From: Alphaproteobacteria bacterium
Lineage (GTDB): Bacteria; Pseudomonadota; Alphaproteobacteria; Rhizobiales; GCA-2746425
Length of the DNA: 64,000 bases
Reading direction: 5' to 3'
Assembly: GCA_024743215.1 (NCBI GenBank)
Contig: JANSWZ010000001.1
Location: forward strand, 868,001-932,000
Shown here: one piece after another, positions 1-9,234 of the stretch
Layout: each line of letters begins with the position of its first letter
How positions within the stretch are numbered: position 1 is the stretch's first letter
The notes under the pieces: model-generated
The model's input: only the letters and a program-made list of their open reading frames with translations
Database searches by the model: none
Told to the model about the DNA's origin: nothing
Translations under genes and position numbers: made by a program

Positions 1-1052
1 AGGGGTGGACCAATGACAAATGCCGTGAAAGCGACCAGAAACACGCTCGCTACGTTCACTGCCGCAGGTCGATCATCACGCTCTGCTGCTGCCGTCACAG
101 CCAGTGGGAAAGCCATGGAGGCGCCAAGCCCCACCAGGCCCCATGCCAAAATCGAACCAATGGCTGTTTCCGTAAGTCCCAGGATAAGCAAACCCAAACA
201 GCCGATTAATGTTGTAATCCGCGCAAGCCGAACTGGGCCCAAAACCGTGCGGAAGTGGTCACCAAAGAACCGTCCAATGGCCATAGGAAGTGTGAAAGAA
301 AAATAGGCCATGCCAATGAACGTCGCGTTGGCACCTACAACCTCCCTCATATAGATACCACTCCAGTCGAATGCAGCGCCTTCTGACATCTGCAAACCAA
401 CCGCAAATACAGCAACGCCCAGCAATGCCCGGGTAGGCAAGGCAAAGGTAGGTGCCAATTGGGCCGAAGGTGGTGGTACCGGGATGGGGGTGCGCAATTG
501 GATAATCAGAATTCCCGCTATTCCGAAGATCGGGGAAATAATCATGATTTGTTGCAGCGGCGAAATTCCCATTCCGGCGCATAATGCGCCTAGCCCGGTT
601 CCAATGAGTGCGCCAACGCTCCAGAAACCGTGACAGGAACTCATGATGGGCTTCGACACCCATTTCTCAACCCGATCGGCATCTACGTTCATTCCGATCT
701 CGATGAGAGCCAAAGACAACCCAACCACGAACAAAGCGACAAACAGAGCCATCATGGACACGGCCAACGTCGGCAGAACCATGGAAATTGCCACCAGGCT
801 AATGCCAATCAATGATGCACGCCGAGTTCCCAGGCGATCCACCAGGCCACCCGCCAAAATGAGCGACAAAAGTGTCCCCAATGGCAGGCCCAGAAGGCTC
901 AAGCCCAGTTGGGCATGATCCAGAGCGAGCGTTTCCTTCAAATCAGGAAAGCGCGGAAAGATTGACGTCAGAACAACGGCTTCGCACAAAAACAAAGCTC
1001 TTATGTTCCAAACTGATGCAGATTTTGCTGAAGGTGAAACTACGGTGGTCAT
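1..1052 (-). CDS. MFS transporter, C-terminus cut by window edge
   Basis: This is an inner-membrane major facilitator; its substrate is unknown. About 350 codons can be read before the window ends, and they encode a chain of hydrophobic helices. A family-typical cytoplasmic loop motif (GGLVDRLGTRRA) lies between the second and third helices. The chosen ATG at 1052 has AAGG eight bases upstream. An in-frame ATG at 1127 without a visible ribosome site is the alternative. The gene diverges from the monooxygenase at 1272. The last helices and the stop lie outside the window. Confidence 0.85.
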   Translation of the reverse strand, partial: MTTVVSPSAKSASVWNIRALFLCEAVVLTSIFPRFPDLKETLALDHAQLGLSLLGLPLGTLLSLILAGGLVDRLGTRRASLIGISLVAISMVLPTLAVSMMALFVALFVVGLSLALIEIGMNVDADRVEKWVSKPIMSSCHGFWSVGALIGTGLGALCAGMGISPLQQIMIISPIFGIAGILIIQLRTPIPVPPPSAQLAPTFALPTRALLGVAVFAVGLQMSEGAAFDWSGIYMREVVGANATFIGMAYFSFTLPMAIGRFFGDHFRTVLGPVRLARITTLIGCLGLLILGLTETAIGSILAWGLVGLGASMAFPLAVTAAAERDDRPAAVNVASVFLVAFTAFVIGPP

Positions 1053-1271
1053 GCGCAATGCCTTAAACCAAGAGGTGAATTGATTGAAGCCATTTTTTAG
1101 CTGTATGGTTTGGGGTCCAAAGTTCATTACGCTGCACGAACCCGTCTGGAGTGACATTTCCAGACACTTGTCGCCGACATATCGCCAGACATCACCTATT
1201 ACCCTATATGTACGGAAATGGTTATGCGTGAGAACGAATCTTCGCATGTGTGTCGGGATCAATTGGGTATT

Positions 1272-2444
1272 ATGGATCATCCGGAAATCAATAATCAAAC
1301 TCGTGCCATCATAATAGGTGGCGGTCCTGTTGGCTGGTTGTCTGCGCTGGCGCTGGCCAGGACTGGTTTGAAAACAGTGCTGGTCGCAGGCGACAACCCA
1401 CTGCAAGATCAGCGTACAATCGCACTGATGCAGGGCTCACTGGCGTTTCTGGACGAAATTGGTGTTGATGCGTCATCAATCAGCGATGCCACGCCTTTGG
1501 AGACAATGCGGCTGATTGACGGAACTTCACGGCTGATACGCGCACCGGAAGTCAGCTTTCAAGCAGGCGAAATCGGACACTCATTCTTCGCGCTCAATAT
1601 TCCGGTTAGTAATCTTGTCAAACAGATTCAGGATGTCGCCTCAACCCATTCTAATTTTACATTTAAACCAGGTCTAGCTCAGGAAATTTCCTTTGACGAT
1701 GAGGTGACTGTGACACTGGAAAGTGGTGAAATCATCAAGGCTGACCTTGTGGTCGGTGCTGACGGACGGCAGTCGAAAGTTCGACAAGCTGCCGGCATTG
1801 CTGTCCGGCAATGGGACTACCCACAAACGGCGGTGGTGACTCACTTTCACCATGAAAAGTCACATCAGAACATTTCAACCGAATTCCACACTGAAACCGG
1901 ACCATTTACCTTGGTGCCACTTCAAGGCAAAAGATGCAGTCTGGTTTGTGTTGTGTCGCCTGATGAAGCAGAGCGTTTGATGGCGGTCAGCGATGCAGAA
2001 CTGTCGCGCTACATCGAGAAACGTGGTCGACATCTGGTTGGCCGGGTAAGCGATCTGGGGCCACGGCAGAGTTTTCCAATGTCTTCACAGATTGCTGACA
2101 AAATGGCTGATGGACGAGCATTCCTTGTCGGTGAAAGCGGCCACGCTTTCCCGCCTATTGGGGCTCAGGGATTGAACCTTGGCATTCGGGATGTCGAGGA
2201 ACTATCCAAGCAGGTCTTGAACCTGTCCCACGCTTCAATTTCCGACATTGTGATCAGATATAATCAGAAACGGCAACTGGACGTCAAAAGCCGCACCTTT
2301 GGTGTGGATATGCTGAATCGGTCATTGCTGACCGGTTTCTTGCCGGTTCAGTTTGCCAGAGGCCTTGGTCTTTATGCCGCAAAATCATTCGCCCCTTTGC
2401 GACGCACTATGATGCGTCAGGGGCTGGGTGCCTACTCCACCTGA
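1272..2444 (+). CDS. UbiH/VisC-type FAD-dependent monooxygenase
   Basis: This is a flavoprotein aromatic hydroxylase of the UbiH/UbiF/COQ6 family, probably acting on a ubiquinone precursor at the inner face of the membrane. All three FAD motifs are present: an N-terminal dinucleotide fold (IIIGGGPVGWLSALALAR), the DG motif (VVGADGRQSKVRQ) and the C-terminal GD-type motif (FLVGESGHAFPPIGAQGLN). In the last one the usual GDAAH reads GESGH. The length of 390 residues is normal. The frame is open back to an ATG at 1218, but those 18 residues look non-conserved, so the ATG at 1272 was chosen. The ring position it hydroxylates cannot be read from the sequence. Confidence 0.85.
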   Translation: MDHPEINNQTRAIIIGGGPVGWLSALALARTGLKTVLVAGDNPLQDQRTIALMQGSLAFLDEIGVDASSISDATPLETMRLIDGTSRLIRAPEVSFQAGEIGHSFFALNIPVSNLVKQIQDVASTHSNFTFKPGLAQEISFDDEVTVTLESGEIIKADLVVGADGRQSKVRQAAGIAVRQWDYPQTAVVTHFHHEKSHQNISTEFHTETGPFTLVPLQGKRCSLVCVVSPDEAERLMAVSDAELSRYIEKRGRHLVGRVSDLGPRQSFPMSSQIADKMADGRAFLVGESGHAFPPIGAQGLNLGIRDVEELSKQVLNLSHASISDIVIRYNQKRQLDVKSRTFGVDMLNRSLLTGFLPVQFARGLGLYAAKSFAPLRRTMMRQGLGAYST

Positions 2445-2482
2445 ATCCGAACCCCTGTTACACCTCCCTTTGAAAGTCCTTC

Positions 2483-3154
2483 ATGACCAAACCTTTGCTT
2501 GTCTTCGATCTCGACGGTACCCTTTTGGAAACTGCCCCAGACCTTGTTGGGACGCTCAATGAAATCCTGACCGAGCAAGGGATGACACCCATCCCAATTT
2601 CAACTGCCAAGACCTATATTGGCCAGGGTGCAAAGATGATGATTGAAAAGGGATTTGCGGCCAATAGGGAAACTGTTTCAGCAGAGAGTCTCGACGGGCT
2701 CATGGCTTTGTTTTTGCAGAAGTATGAGGTCAGAATTGCGCGAGAAACACATCCATTCCCCGGACTGCTTGATGCCCTGGATCGATTGCATCAGGAAGGA
2801 TGGCGTCTTGCTGTTTGTACAAACAAAAATGAACGTCTGGCGCGGTTACTGTTGGGAGAACTGAACCTTACGGAGCGGTTTGTTGCAATTACGGGCGGCG
2901 ACACTTTTGATCACAAAAAACCACATCCAGAGCATTTGTTGAAAACAGTGGAGCTCGCTGGCGGAAAGGCAGAGCAGTCCATTATGGTTGGTGACAGTCG
3001 CAGCGACATCGATGCGGCAAAGGCTGCATTCATTCCTGTTATCGCAGTCGATTTCGGTTACACGCCCGTGCCGGTCAGCGAGTTGGGTCCTGATGTGATC
3101 ATTTCCCACTTTGATCAGATTCACGATGCCATCAAGACCATAATGGCTGGTTAG
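2483..3154 (+). CDS. gph: Phosphoglycolate phosphatase, HAD family
   Basis: This is a cytosolic HAD phosphatase, probably hydrolysing 2-phosphoglycolate from DNA repair or oxygenase side reactions. The catalytic DxDGT motif is at D9/D11 (VFDLDGTLLET), motif II is the CTNK segment, the motif III lysine lies in DHKKPHPEHL and motif IV is MVGDSRSDIDAA. The length of 223 residues is that of Gph/CbbZ. The gene follows the monooxygenase by 38 bases on the same strand and ends six bases from the convergent galE. Another small phosphosugar substrate is possible. Confidence 0.85.
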   Translation: MTKPLLVFDLDGTLLETAPDLVGTLNEILTEQGMTPIPISTAKTYIGQGAKMMIEKGFAANRETVSAESLDGLMALFLQKYEVRIARETHPFPGLLDALDRLHQEGWRLAVCTNKNERLARLLLGELNLTERFVAITGGDTFDHKKPHPEHLLKTVELAGGKAEQSIMVGDSRSDIDAAKAAFIPVIAVDFGYTPVPVSELGPDVIISHFDQIHDAIKTIMAG

Positions 3155-3160
3155 ACAGAA

Positions 3161-4192
3161 CTATTGATTGGAATAGCCAGTTGGGTTGCGTTGCTGCCAG
3201 TTCCAGGCGTCCCGGCACATCTGCGTCAGATCGCGCTTGGCTTCAAATCCAATCAGTTCACGGGCCTTTGAAGGATCGGCGTAGCTTGTTCCTACATCGC
3301 CTGGACGGCGATCAGTGATTTCGTAAGGCACAGACCGTCCAGAGCTTGCCTCAAACGCCTTGATGATTTCCAGGACACTGCTGCCCTGCCCGGTTCCCAG
3401 ATTCACTGCAAAAAGACCGTGTGACTGTAAACAGGCCTTCAAAGCGGCAACATGTCCTTCGGCCAAATCCATCACATGGATGTAATCCCGGACACCTGTA
3501 CCGTCGGGTGTTTCATAATTATCGCCAAACACTTGCAGCTTTTCACGGCGCCCTACAGCGACCTGCGATACATATGGAAACAGATTATCAGGAACCCCTT
3601 GAGGGTCTTCGCCAATCTCGCCGCTTTTGTGCGCCCCAACCGGGTTGAAGTAACGCAATACGCCGATGCCCCAATCCGGTTCTGCGGCGGCTAAATCCTG
3701 AAGGATTTGCTCAACCATTGCTTTTGAATGACCATAAGGATTGGTTGGTTGCACCTGCGCGTTTTCCTGGATGGGCATTTGCTCCGCGCCACCGTAAACT
3801 GTTGCTGATGATGAGAAAATCAGCCGCGTAATCCCGCCCGACTTCAAAGACTGCAACAAGGATAAACTGCCGGTGACATTTTCGCGGTAAGTCTCCAGAG
3901 GTTCTGAAACTGACCTGCCAACGGCTTTTACCCCGGCGAAATGTATTGCAGCGCCAAATTGGTGGCTCTGCAAAATCTTGCTCATGGCATCAGGGTCTGC
4001 AACGTCGCATTTGTGGCACTCAGGACGTGTGCCGGTAATGGCTTCGATTCTACTGACTGCGAGTGGGTGACTGTTGCTGAAATTATCCGCGATCACGGGT
4101 AAAAAGCCAGCCTGAATAAGCGCTACGCAGGTATGAGATCCAATATAACCCGCGCCGCCCGTGACCAGAATTTTCGTGGCGTCAACTGCCAT
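3161..4192 (-). CDS. galE: UDP-glucose 4-epimerase
   Basis: This enzyme interconverts UDP-glucose and UDP-galactose in the cytosol for exopolysaccharide and lipopolysaccharide synthesis. It is an extended short-chain dehydrogenase with the NAD-binding TGGAGYIGSH at residues 11-20, the active-site SSSATVYG near 127-134 and the catalytic Y153-x3-K157. The length of 343 residues is normal. It starts five bases after the stop of the upstream glycosyltransferase, so the two form one unit, which suggests a role in supplying or tailoring a surface polysaccharide. Confidence 0.93.
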   Translation of the reverse strand: MAVDATKILVTGGAGYIGSHTCVALIQAGFLPVIADNFSNSHPLAVSRIEAITGTRPECHKCDVADPDAMSKILQSHQFGAAIHFAGVKAVGRSVSEPLETYRENVTGSLSLLQSLKSGGITRLIFSSSATVYGGAEQMPIQENAQVQPTNPYGHSKAMVEQILQDLAAAEPDWGIGVLRYFNPVGAHKSGEIGEDPQGVPDNLFPYVSQVAVGRREKLQVFGDNYETPDGTGVRDYIHVMDLAEGHVAALKACLQSHGLFAVNLGTGQGSSVLEIIKAFEASSGRSVPYEITDRRPGDVGTSYADPSKARELIGFEAKRDLTQMCRDAWNWQQRNPTGYSNQ

Positions 4193-4197
4193 AGTCT

Positions 4198-5376
4198 TTA
4201 TGCTGCCTCTTTGGGAACAACGGGTTCATTCTCGGACACTTCGGTCTTCGGCTGATGGACCGATCGTGTTCCCAGAATCTTCCGATACAGTCGTAATGTC
4301 TGCTCTGCCATATGTGCAATACTGTGACGGGTGCCGATAATTTTTCGACCAGCTTCGCCAAAACTCTGTCGGATTGATGCATCTGTCAATTTGACAATAG
4401 CATCAACCGCGCTTTCAGGATCCCCGAGAGGATAGAGATATCCGCTTTCGCCATCATCAACCACATCCCGATTACCCACCACATTACTGGCTACAATCGG
4501 CAATCCTTCTGACATGGCTTCCAGCAAGGCCAAAGGCATGCCTTCCCAAGTTGAGGTGGAGACAAGCATGTCTGAACGTCTGAAGACCCGTCTCACATCT
4601 GACACGGCACCTGCCATAGTGACGAGATTTTCAAGAGATCTGTTCACAAGTTCCTGTTCGAACTCCGCCTTGCCAGCACCAACACCCAAAACAGTCATAT
4701 GGAAGCCGCCTGGAATGTTGCGGCGAGACAAATGGTCGATGATTTCGAGTAGTTCATCGGGGTTTTTTTGTGCGTCAAACCTGGAAACCGAAACAAGGCT
4801 GAGTGGTTGCCCAGCGGTATTGACGTGGTGGCGCTGCAAACCGTTTGGCACGCCGTTTGGAATGACCGTCAGTTCATGCGGTTTGGCAACATGTTGGGCA
4901 ACGGTTTCGATCTTTTCTCCTTCGGACACACAGATACTCGCATCTGTAAATTTGCCGAGAATAAAGTCCAGCCACACATTGTAGTCCAGAAACCAGTGTT
5001 TGAATTTGGCATCTGGGCTCATGCCGTGTTGCGTGTAAACAACCTTGCGGCCTGTCGCCAACGCCACTGGCCGTCCATAAACGCCGCCACCCTTGCCATG
5101 CGAATGGATAAGATCGATGTTTTTCTCACGCACCACTCGGGCCATTGCCTTCAATGCGGAGAAAGTCAGACGACGGTGCGGGATCTCTAGAATTCGATCC
5201 TGACCCAACATAGTGATGAAACGTTGGTAGTACGGGCGATCTGCGGGGCAAGCGATGTGAAATTCAACCTGATCTTCCAATGCCTTCACAAGTTGAAACA
5301 CATGTTCGGGAGCGCCACCGGTATCGGCGCGCGCAATACTGATCATGACACGCGGACGTGAATTGATTTCAACCAT
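4198..5376 (-). CDS. GT4-family glycosyltransferase (GT-B fold)
   Basis: This is a retaining glycosyltransferase, probably cytosolic and membrane-associated, adding a sugar to a surface polysaccharide or lipid-linked glycan. The donor-binding half carries VIPNGV near residue 180 and the EGMPLALLEAM segment with the E-x7-E pattern near 300. The N-terminal acceptor half has the loop RADTGGAPEHVF. It heads a two-gene unit with galE. Donor and acceptor cannot be deduced. The C-terminal 20 residues are acidic and look disordered. Confidence 0.85.
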   Translation of the reverse strand: MVEINSRPRVMISIARADTGGAPEHVFQLVKALEDQVEFHIACPADRPYYQRFITMLGQDRILEIPHRRLTFSALKAMARVVREKNIDLIHSHGKGGGVYGRPVALATGRKVVYTQHGMSPDAKFKHWFLDYNVWLDFILGKFTDASICVSEGEKIETVAQHVAKPHELTVIPNGVPNGLQRHHVNTAGQPLSLVSVSRFDAQKNPDELLEIIDHLSRRNIPGGFHMTVLGVGAGKAEFEQELVNRSLENLVTMAGAVSDVRRVFRRSDMLVSTSTWEGMPLALLEAMSEGLPIVASNVVGNRDVVDDGESGYLYPLGDPESAVDAIVKLTDASIRQSFGEAGRKIIGTRHSIAHMAEQTLRLYRKILGTRSVHQPKTEVSENEPVVPKEAA

Positions 5377-5645
5377 TTCTGAACCCCATTTGGATGGCGT
5401 ATAATTAAGCCAATTCTGTCTAAGAATGTCTTAAAACCGCATTACGGAATTGACAGGTTATTCTGGTCGTCCTTTTGCTTTGTGGTCAGAATCTGCGCGA
5501 TTTGGCGCAAAAAAGTCGTTTTGCCGCTGTTTTTTGAACACTATGTGGCCAAAATACCATTGCCTGTTTTTTTACGTATCAGCATTATGTTTTCTGGGAT
5601 TCGTGGTCGGGTAGCGGCTGCGGCGGATAAATTTGGAGCTCACAT

Positions 5646-6242
5646 ATGTTGTTGAAACGGCTGTTTTTGGCTGTTGCACTTGTCCTGACCGGCAGTGCAG
5701 TTGCCCCCTTTGGTGATGGCGGTGCGGAAGCGCGGCAAGTATTTGATCCCTCTTCGCGCACCTGGCGTGAAATTGGACCCACTGCACGGTATGGTAAGTC
5801 CAAAATCAGGCGGAAAATGGTCCGCTATGAGACTAAACAGAAGCCAGGGACAATCATCGTAAACACAAAAGAGCGCCGTCTCTATCATGTTCAGGGCAAT
5901 GGCAAAGCCATGCGCTATGGCATTGGTGTCGGCCGTGACGGTTTCCAATGGTCAGGTACGCACCGCGTATCTCGCAAAGCTGAATGGCCAGGCTGGACGC
6001 CACCGGCCGCTATGCGCAAGCGTCAACCAGGTCTGCCTGCTTACATGCCAGGTGGCGTCAACAATCCACTGGGTGCCCGTGCGCTTTACATCGGCAGCAC
6101 AATCTACCGTATTCACGGTTCAAATGAGCCCTGGTCGATCGGTCAGGCTGTGTCTTCCGGTTGCATCAGAATGACCAACAAGGACGTTGAGCATCTCTAT
6201 GAACGCGTCAGAGTTGGTGCGAAAGTGATTGTCATTCGCTGA
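5646..6242 (+). CDS. Exported L,D-transpeptidase (YkuD/ErfK family)
   Basis: This periplasmic enzyme forms 3-3 peptidoglycan cross-links or attaches proteins to the wall. The first 20-29 residues are a signal peptide. The YkuD domain runs from about residue 68 to the end and contains the catalytic pattern H157-G...S-S-G-C173-I-R-M. The start has GGAG eight bases upstream (5634-5637). L,D-transpeptidases are multiplied in Rhizobiales, where polar growth relies on this kind of cross-link. A strong terminator follows at 6265, so the gene is probably monocistronic. Confidence 0.92.
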   Translation: MLLKRLFLAVALVLTGSAVAPFGDGGAEARQVFDPSSRTWREIGPTARYGKSKIRRKMVRYETKQKPGTIIVNTKERRLYHVQGNGKAMRYGIGVGRDGFQWSGTHRVSRKAEWPGWTPPAAMRKRQPGLPAYMPGGVNNPLGARALYIGSTIYRIHGSNEPWSIGQAVSSGCIRMTNKDVEHLYERVRVGAKVIVIR

Positions 6243-6264
6243 TTTTCAAGCGCTGACTGATTGA

Positions 6265-6295
6265 AAAAACCGGCCCACGCGGCCGGTTTTTTTTT
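6265..6295 (+). terminator. Rho-independent terminator after the L,D-transpeptidase
   Basis: The perfect stem AACCGGCC/GGCCGGTT with a five-base loop (arms 6268-6275 and 6281-6288) is followed by an unbroken run of T. A-rich bases on the left side let it work weakly for the convergent DUF971 gene too. Confidence 0.93.
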
Positions 6296-6325
6296 GCCTA
6301 CTTCGTCTTTTTACTTGCTCCAAGT

Positions 6326-6691
6326 CTATGGCTCTCGTTTCAGGCCCTTATCTTCAAGCTCTGCAAGATAGATCGCCCACAATTCATCCTGTTGTTCGGC
6401 CATCTCGTTGAAATAAGCCCACGAAAACAGGCCGGTATTGTGCATGTCGTCAAAACTGATACGCACTGCATAATTGCCAACCGGATCAATTTTCATGATC
6501 TCCACTGCCTGTTTGCCAGCGACAGTTTGTTTCTGTTCTCGTGAATGCCCCTGAACCTCTGCACTTGGCGAATGAACGCGCAAAAACTCCGCAGAGAATG
6601 ACACCGGTTCTTCCTCTTCAAACACCAGCGTCAAAGTTTTTTTATCGGGACTGACCCGAATTTCCTTAGGCCAGGTAACCTCTTCAGTCAT
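6326..6691 (-). CDS. DUF971 (GBBH-like N-terminal) domain protein
   Basis: This small cytosolic protein of 121 residues consists almost only of the DUF971 fold, the domain that also forms the N-terminus of gamma-butyrobetaine hydroxylase. The characteristic WPxEIRVxxDxxTL opening and a conserved ending around YAVRISFDDMHNTGLFSW are visible. Its function is unknown; in other bacteria the domain is found beside Mrp-type Fe-S carriers. The start at 6691 has GAGGA eight bases upstream; the longer frame back to 6736 has no such site. It diverges from moaA. Confidence 0.85.
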   Translation of the reverse strand: MTEEVTWPKEIRVSPDKKTLTLVFEEEEPVSFSAEFLRVHSPSAEVQGHSREQKQTVAGKQAVEIMKIDPVGNYAVRISFDDMHNTGLFSWAYFNEMAEQQDELWAIYLAELEDKGLKREP

Positions 6692-6776
6692 TTGGAGCGT
6701 CCTCTTTCTGATCTGTCCGCTGGGAACAAAAAACACGTAATGGCACCATAGTGGTTGTCACACACCTACTTTCGCT

Positions 6777-6792
6777 ACACATAGGTATGTGT
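6777..6792. promoter_or_regulatory. Palindrome in the DUF971/moaA divergent promoter region
   Basis: ACACATA-GG-TATGTGT is a perfect inverted repeat of 7-base arms lying 50 bases before the moaA start and 85 bases before the DUF971 start. It could be an operator shared by the divergent pair. It does not resemble a ModE site that I know, so the regulator is not assigned. Confidence 0.4.
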
Positions 6793-6841
6793 GTAAAGTC
6801 GTCAAAGACAAGCGCAACAGCGCAGATTCCGGGAGAACACC

Positions 6842-7870
6842 ATGAACGAGCCAGATCAGTCGGCAGCAACGGGCGCGCAAATGATAGATCCGTTTGGCCG
6901 GACCGTGTCGTATCTGCGCGTTTCTGTGACTGATCGCTGCGACTTCCGGTGTGTCTATTGTATGGCGGAAGACATGACATTTCTGCCAAAACGCGATGTG
7001 TTGTCACTGGAAGAACTGGACAGGCTATGCTCGGCCTTTGTAGCCAAAGGTGTTCGGAAACTGCGATTGACCGGTGGCGAGCCTTTGGTACGAAAGAACA
7101 TCATGCAATTGTTCCGTTCGCTGGGTCGGCATCTTGACAGCGGCGCTCTGGAAGAATTGACCGTTACAACCAATGGATCACAATTGGCGCGCCACGCAGC
7201 CGAACTGGTTGATTGCGGCGTAAAACGCATCAATGTGTCAATCGATACACTAGACCATGACAAATTCAAGAAGATCACCAGATGGGGCGATCTGGGCCGC
7301 GTCATGGAAGGTTTGCGCGCAGCACAAAAAGCTGGGCTTGCAGTCAAAATCAATGCGGTTGCGCTGAAGGGTGTGAACGAGCATGAGATTGAGACCATGA
7401 TGACATGGGCACATGGTGAAGGCATGGATATTACCTTCATCGAAACCATGCCCCTTGGTGAAATCAGTGAAGACCGGACCGACCAGTATCTGCCGCTCTC
7501 GCTTGTGCGGCAACGGCTGCAGGACCGGTTCACGTTGGGCGACATTCCCTACAAAACCGGCGGTCCGGCACGCTATGTGGAAGTGGCAGAAACCGGAGGC
7601 CGTCTTGGCTTCATCACACCACTGACACATAATTTCTGCGAAAGCTGCAACCGGGTCCGTGTGACCTGCACCGGTACGCTGTATATGTGTCTTGGACAGG
7701 ACGATGCCGCAGACCTTCGCGCGCCTCTCAGGGCCTCTGAAAGTGATGATTTGCTGAACACAGCTATTGACGAGGCCATCACAAGAAAGCCAAAAGGGCA
7801 TGACTTTGTGATTGAGCGACAAAGCAGCAAACCCTCAGTCGCACGACATATGAGCGTTACCGGCGGATAG
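6842..7870 (+). CDS. moaA: GTP 3',8-cyclase MoaA, molybdenum cofactor synthesis
   Basis: This radical-SAM enzyme makes 3',8-cyclo-GTP, the first step of molybdopterin synthesis, in the cytosol. The N-terminal Fe-S cluster is bound by C33-x3-C37-x2-C40 ([10 protein letters not shown]). The second cluster uses [14 protein letters not shown] and the following MCLG around residues 263-282. The protein ends in the essential -GG that activates the radical. The start has GGGAGA seven bases upstream. No other moa gene is present in the window. Confidence 0.96.
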   Translation: MNEPDQSAATGAQMIDPFGRTVSYLRVSVTDRCDFRCVYCMAEDMTFLPKRDVLSLEELDRLCSAFVAKGVRKLRLTGGEPLVRKNIMQLFRSLGRHLDSGALEELTVTTNGSQLARHAAELVDCGVKRINVSIDTLDHDKFKKITRWGDLGRVMEGLRAAQKAGLAVKINAVALKGVNEHEIETMMTWAHGEGMDITFIETMPLGEISEDRTDQYLPLSLVRQRLQDRFTLGDIPYKTGGPARYVEVAETGGRLGFITPLTHNFCESCNRVRVTCTGTLYMCLGQDDAADLRAPLRASESDDLLNTAIDEAITRKPKGHDFVIERQSSKPSVARHMSVTGG

Positions 7871-7979
7871 GCCGTTACAGCTAGAAGCTGAATTTGCAAC
7901 GATCAACAATCTGTGCTCCATACGCTGCATCTGACTCACCTGCGCTGATCTGGCGCACAAAAGAAGCCGTTTAGTTAAA

Positions 7980-9206
7980 ATGGACATCCAAGAAGGAAGC
8001 GGGCCGCTCCCCACCCGCCAACTCGACCGAAAACCTCCACTGATTATTCTGGTGGTGATTGCAATGCTGGGCCCCCTGGCATTGAACATTTTCCTGCCTT
8101 CAATGCTGGGCATTCAGGCTCATTTCTCAACCAGCTTTTCGGCGGTCCAGCTCGGTCTTTCGCTGTTTCTCGTCTCTCTGGCGCTGGCGCAGTTGGTGCT
8201 GGGTACCTTGTCGGACAGATTTGGCAGAAGACCCGTACTGCTTGTGGGAACCGGGCTTTTTCTGCTTGGCACTTTGACTTGCCTCTTTGCCCCCGCAATT
8301 GAGGTGTTCCTGATGGGGCGCGTAATCCAAGGCTTTGGTGGCTCCGCTGGATTGATTCTAGGCCGAGCCATTCTGCGTGATTTGTATGACCGCGATCAGG
8401 CGGCCAGCATGATCGGTTACGTGACCATGGGCATGGCAGTTGCACCGATGATCGGTCCTGCAATTGCCGGCTATCTGGACAAGTTTTTCGGCTGGCAAAG
8501 CAGCTTTTGGCTGCTATTGGTGTTTGCCATCGGTGTCCTGATTGCATCCTATCTGAAGGTCAGTGAAACCAACAAAAATCCAATTCCCTCAATCGACTTC
8601 AAAAGCCTTTATCGTTCCTATCGTGAATTGCTGAATATCAAGGTATTCTGGCTATACACAGGGCTTTCAAGCTGCACTGCGGGCATGTTCTTTTCGTTCC
8701 TTGGCGGAGCGCCCTTTGTCAGTGAAAAGGTTCTGGGGCTGACACCTGATGTGTATGGGTTGTATTTCGTCCTTGTGGCGCTGGGATACAGTCTTGGAAA
8801 CTTCCTGTCAGGTCGATTTGCAGCCAAAATCGGTGTTTTTCGCATGATCATGGCTGGCAACCTGCTTGGAATTGCATCCATCAGTGTAATGATGTTGCTG
8901 TTTCTCACATTCGATGCGAGTGCACCGCTTTTGTTTGGGCCTATGCTGTTTATGAGCCTCTCGAATGGGCTTGTACTGCCAAGTTCAGTGGCAGGGGCCG
9001 TCAGTGTCAAGCCAGAACTGGCGGGGTCTGCATCTGGCCTGATGGGCAGCATTCAGATGCTGGTAGGCGCGATTTTGAGCTATCTGGTGGGTCTTGTGCT
9101 GCCATTGACTGTTACACCAACGGTCTGGCCTCTTATTGCAGCGATGTTCTTTACACTGTGCTGTTCTATGGTTTTTGGGATTTTACTCCAAAGAACAAGA
9201 ACATAG
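7980..9206 (+). CDS. Bcr/CflA-type multidrug exporter (MFS)
   Basis: This 408-residue inner-membrane proton antiporter belongs to the drug:H+ antiporter-1 group. About twelve hydrophobic helices are visible. The loop 2-3 motif GTLSDRFGRRPVLLVG and the helix 5 motif C-like segment GYVTMGMAVAPMIGPAIAGY are typical of Bcr/CflA exporters of bicyclomycin, chloramphenicol or related compounds. The substrate is not predictable. The ribosome site before 7980 is poor, and the ATG at 8064 is possible but would cut into the first helix. It converges on trhO with a 28-base gap. Confidence 0.87.
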   Translation: MDIQEGSGPLPTRQLDRKPPLIILVVIAMLGPLALNIFLPSMLGIQAHFSTSFSAVQLGLSLFLVSLALAQLVLGTLSDRFGRRPVLLVGTGLFLLGTLTCLFAPAIEVFLMGRVIQGFGGSAGLILGRAILRDLYDRDQAASMIGYVTMGMAVAPMIGPAIAGYLDKFFGWQSSFWLLLVFAIGVLIASYLKVSETNKNPIPSIDFKSLYRSYRELLNIKVFWLYTGLSSCTAGMFFSFLGGAPFVSEKVLGLTPDVYGLYFVLVALGYSLGNFLSGRFAAKIGVFRMIMAGNLLGIASISVMMLLFLTFDASAPLLFGPMLFMSLSNGLVLPSSVAGAVSVKPELAGSASGLMGSIQMLVGAILSYLVGLVLPLTVTPTVWPLIAAMFFTLCCSMVFGILLQRTRT

Positions 9207-9234
9207 CCAGCCATCAATTCAAGGCCGGACGCGC

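Noticed and set aside
259-663. 134-codon minus-strand frame inside the first transporter gene
   Set aside because: It is an out-of-frame shadow. The correct frame reads as continuous hydrophobic MFS helices from 1052 to the window edge.
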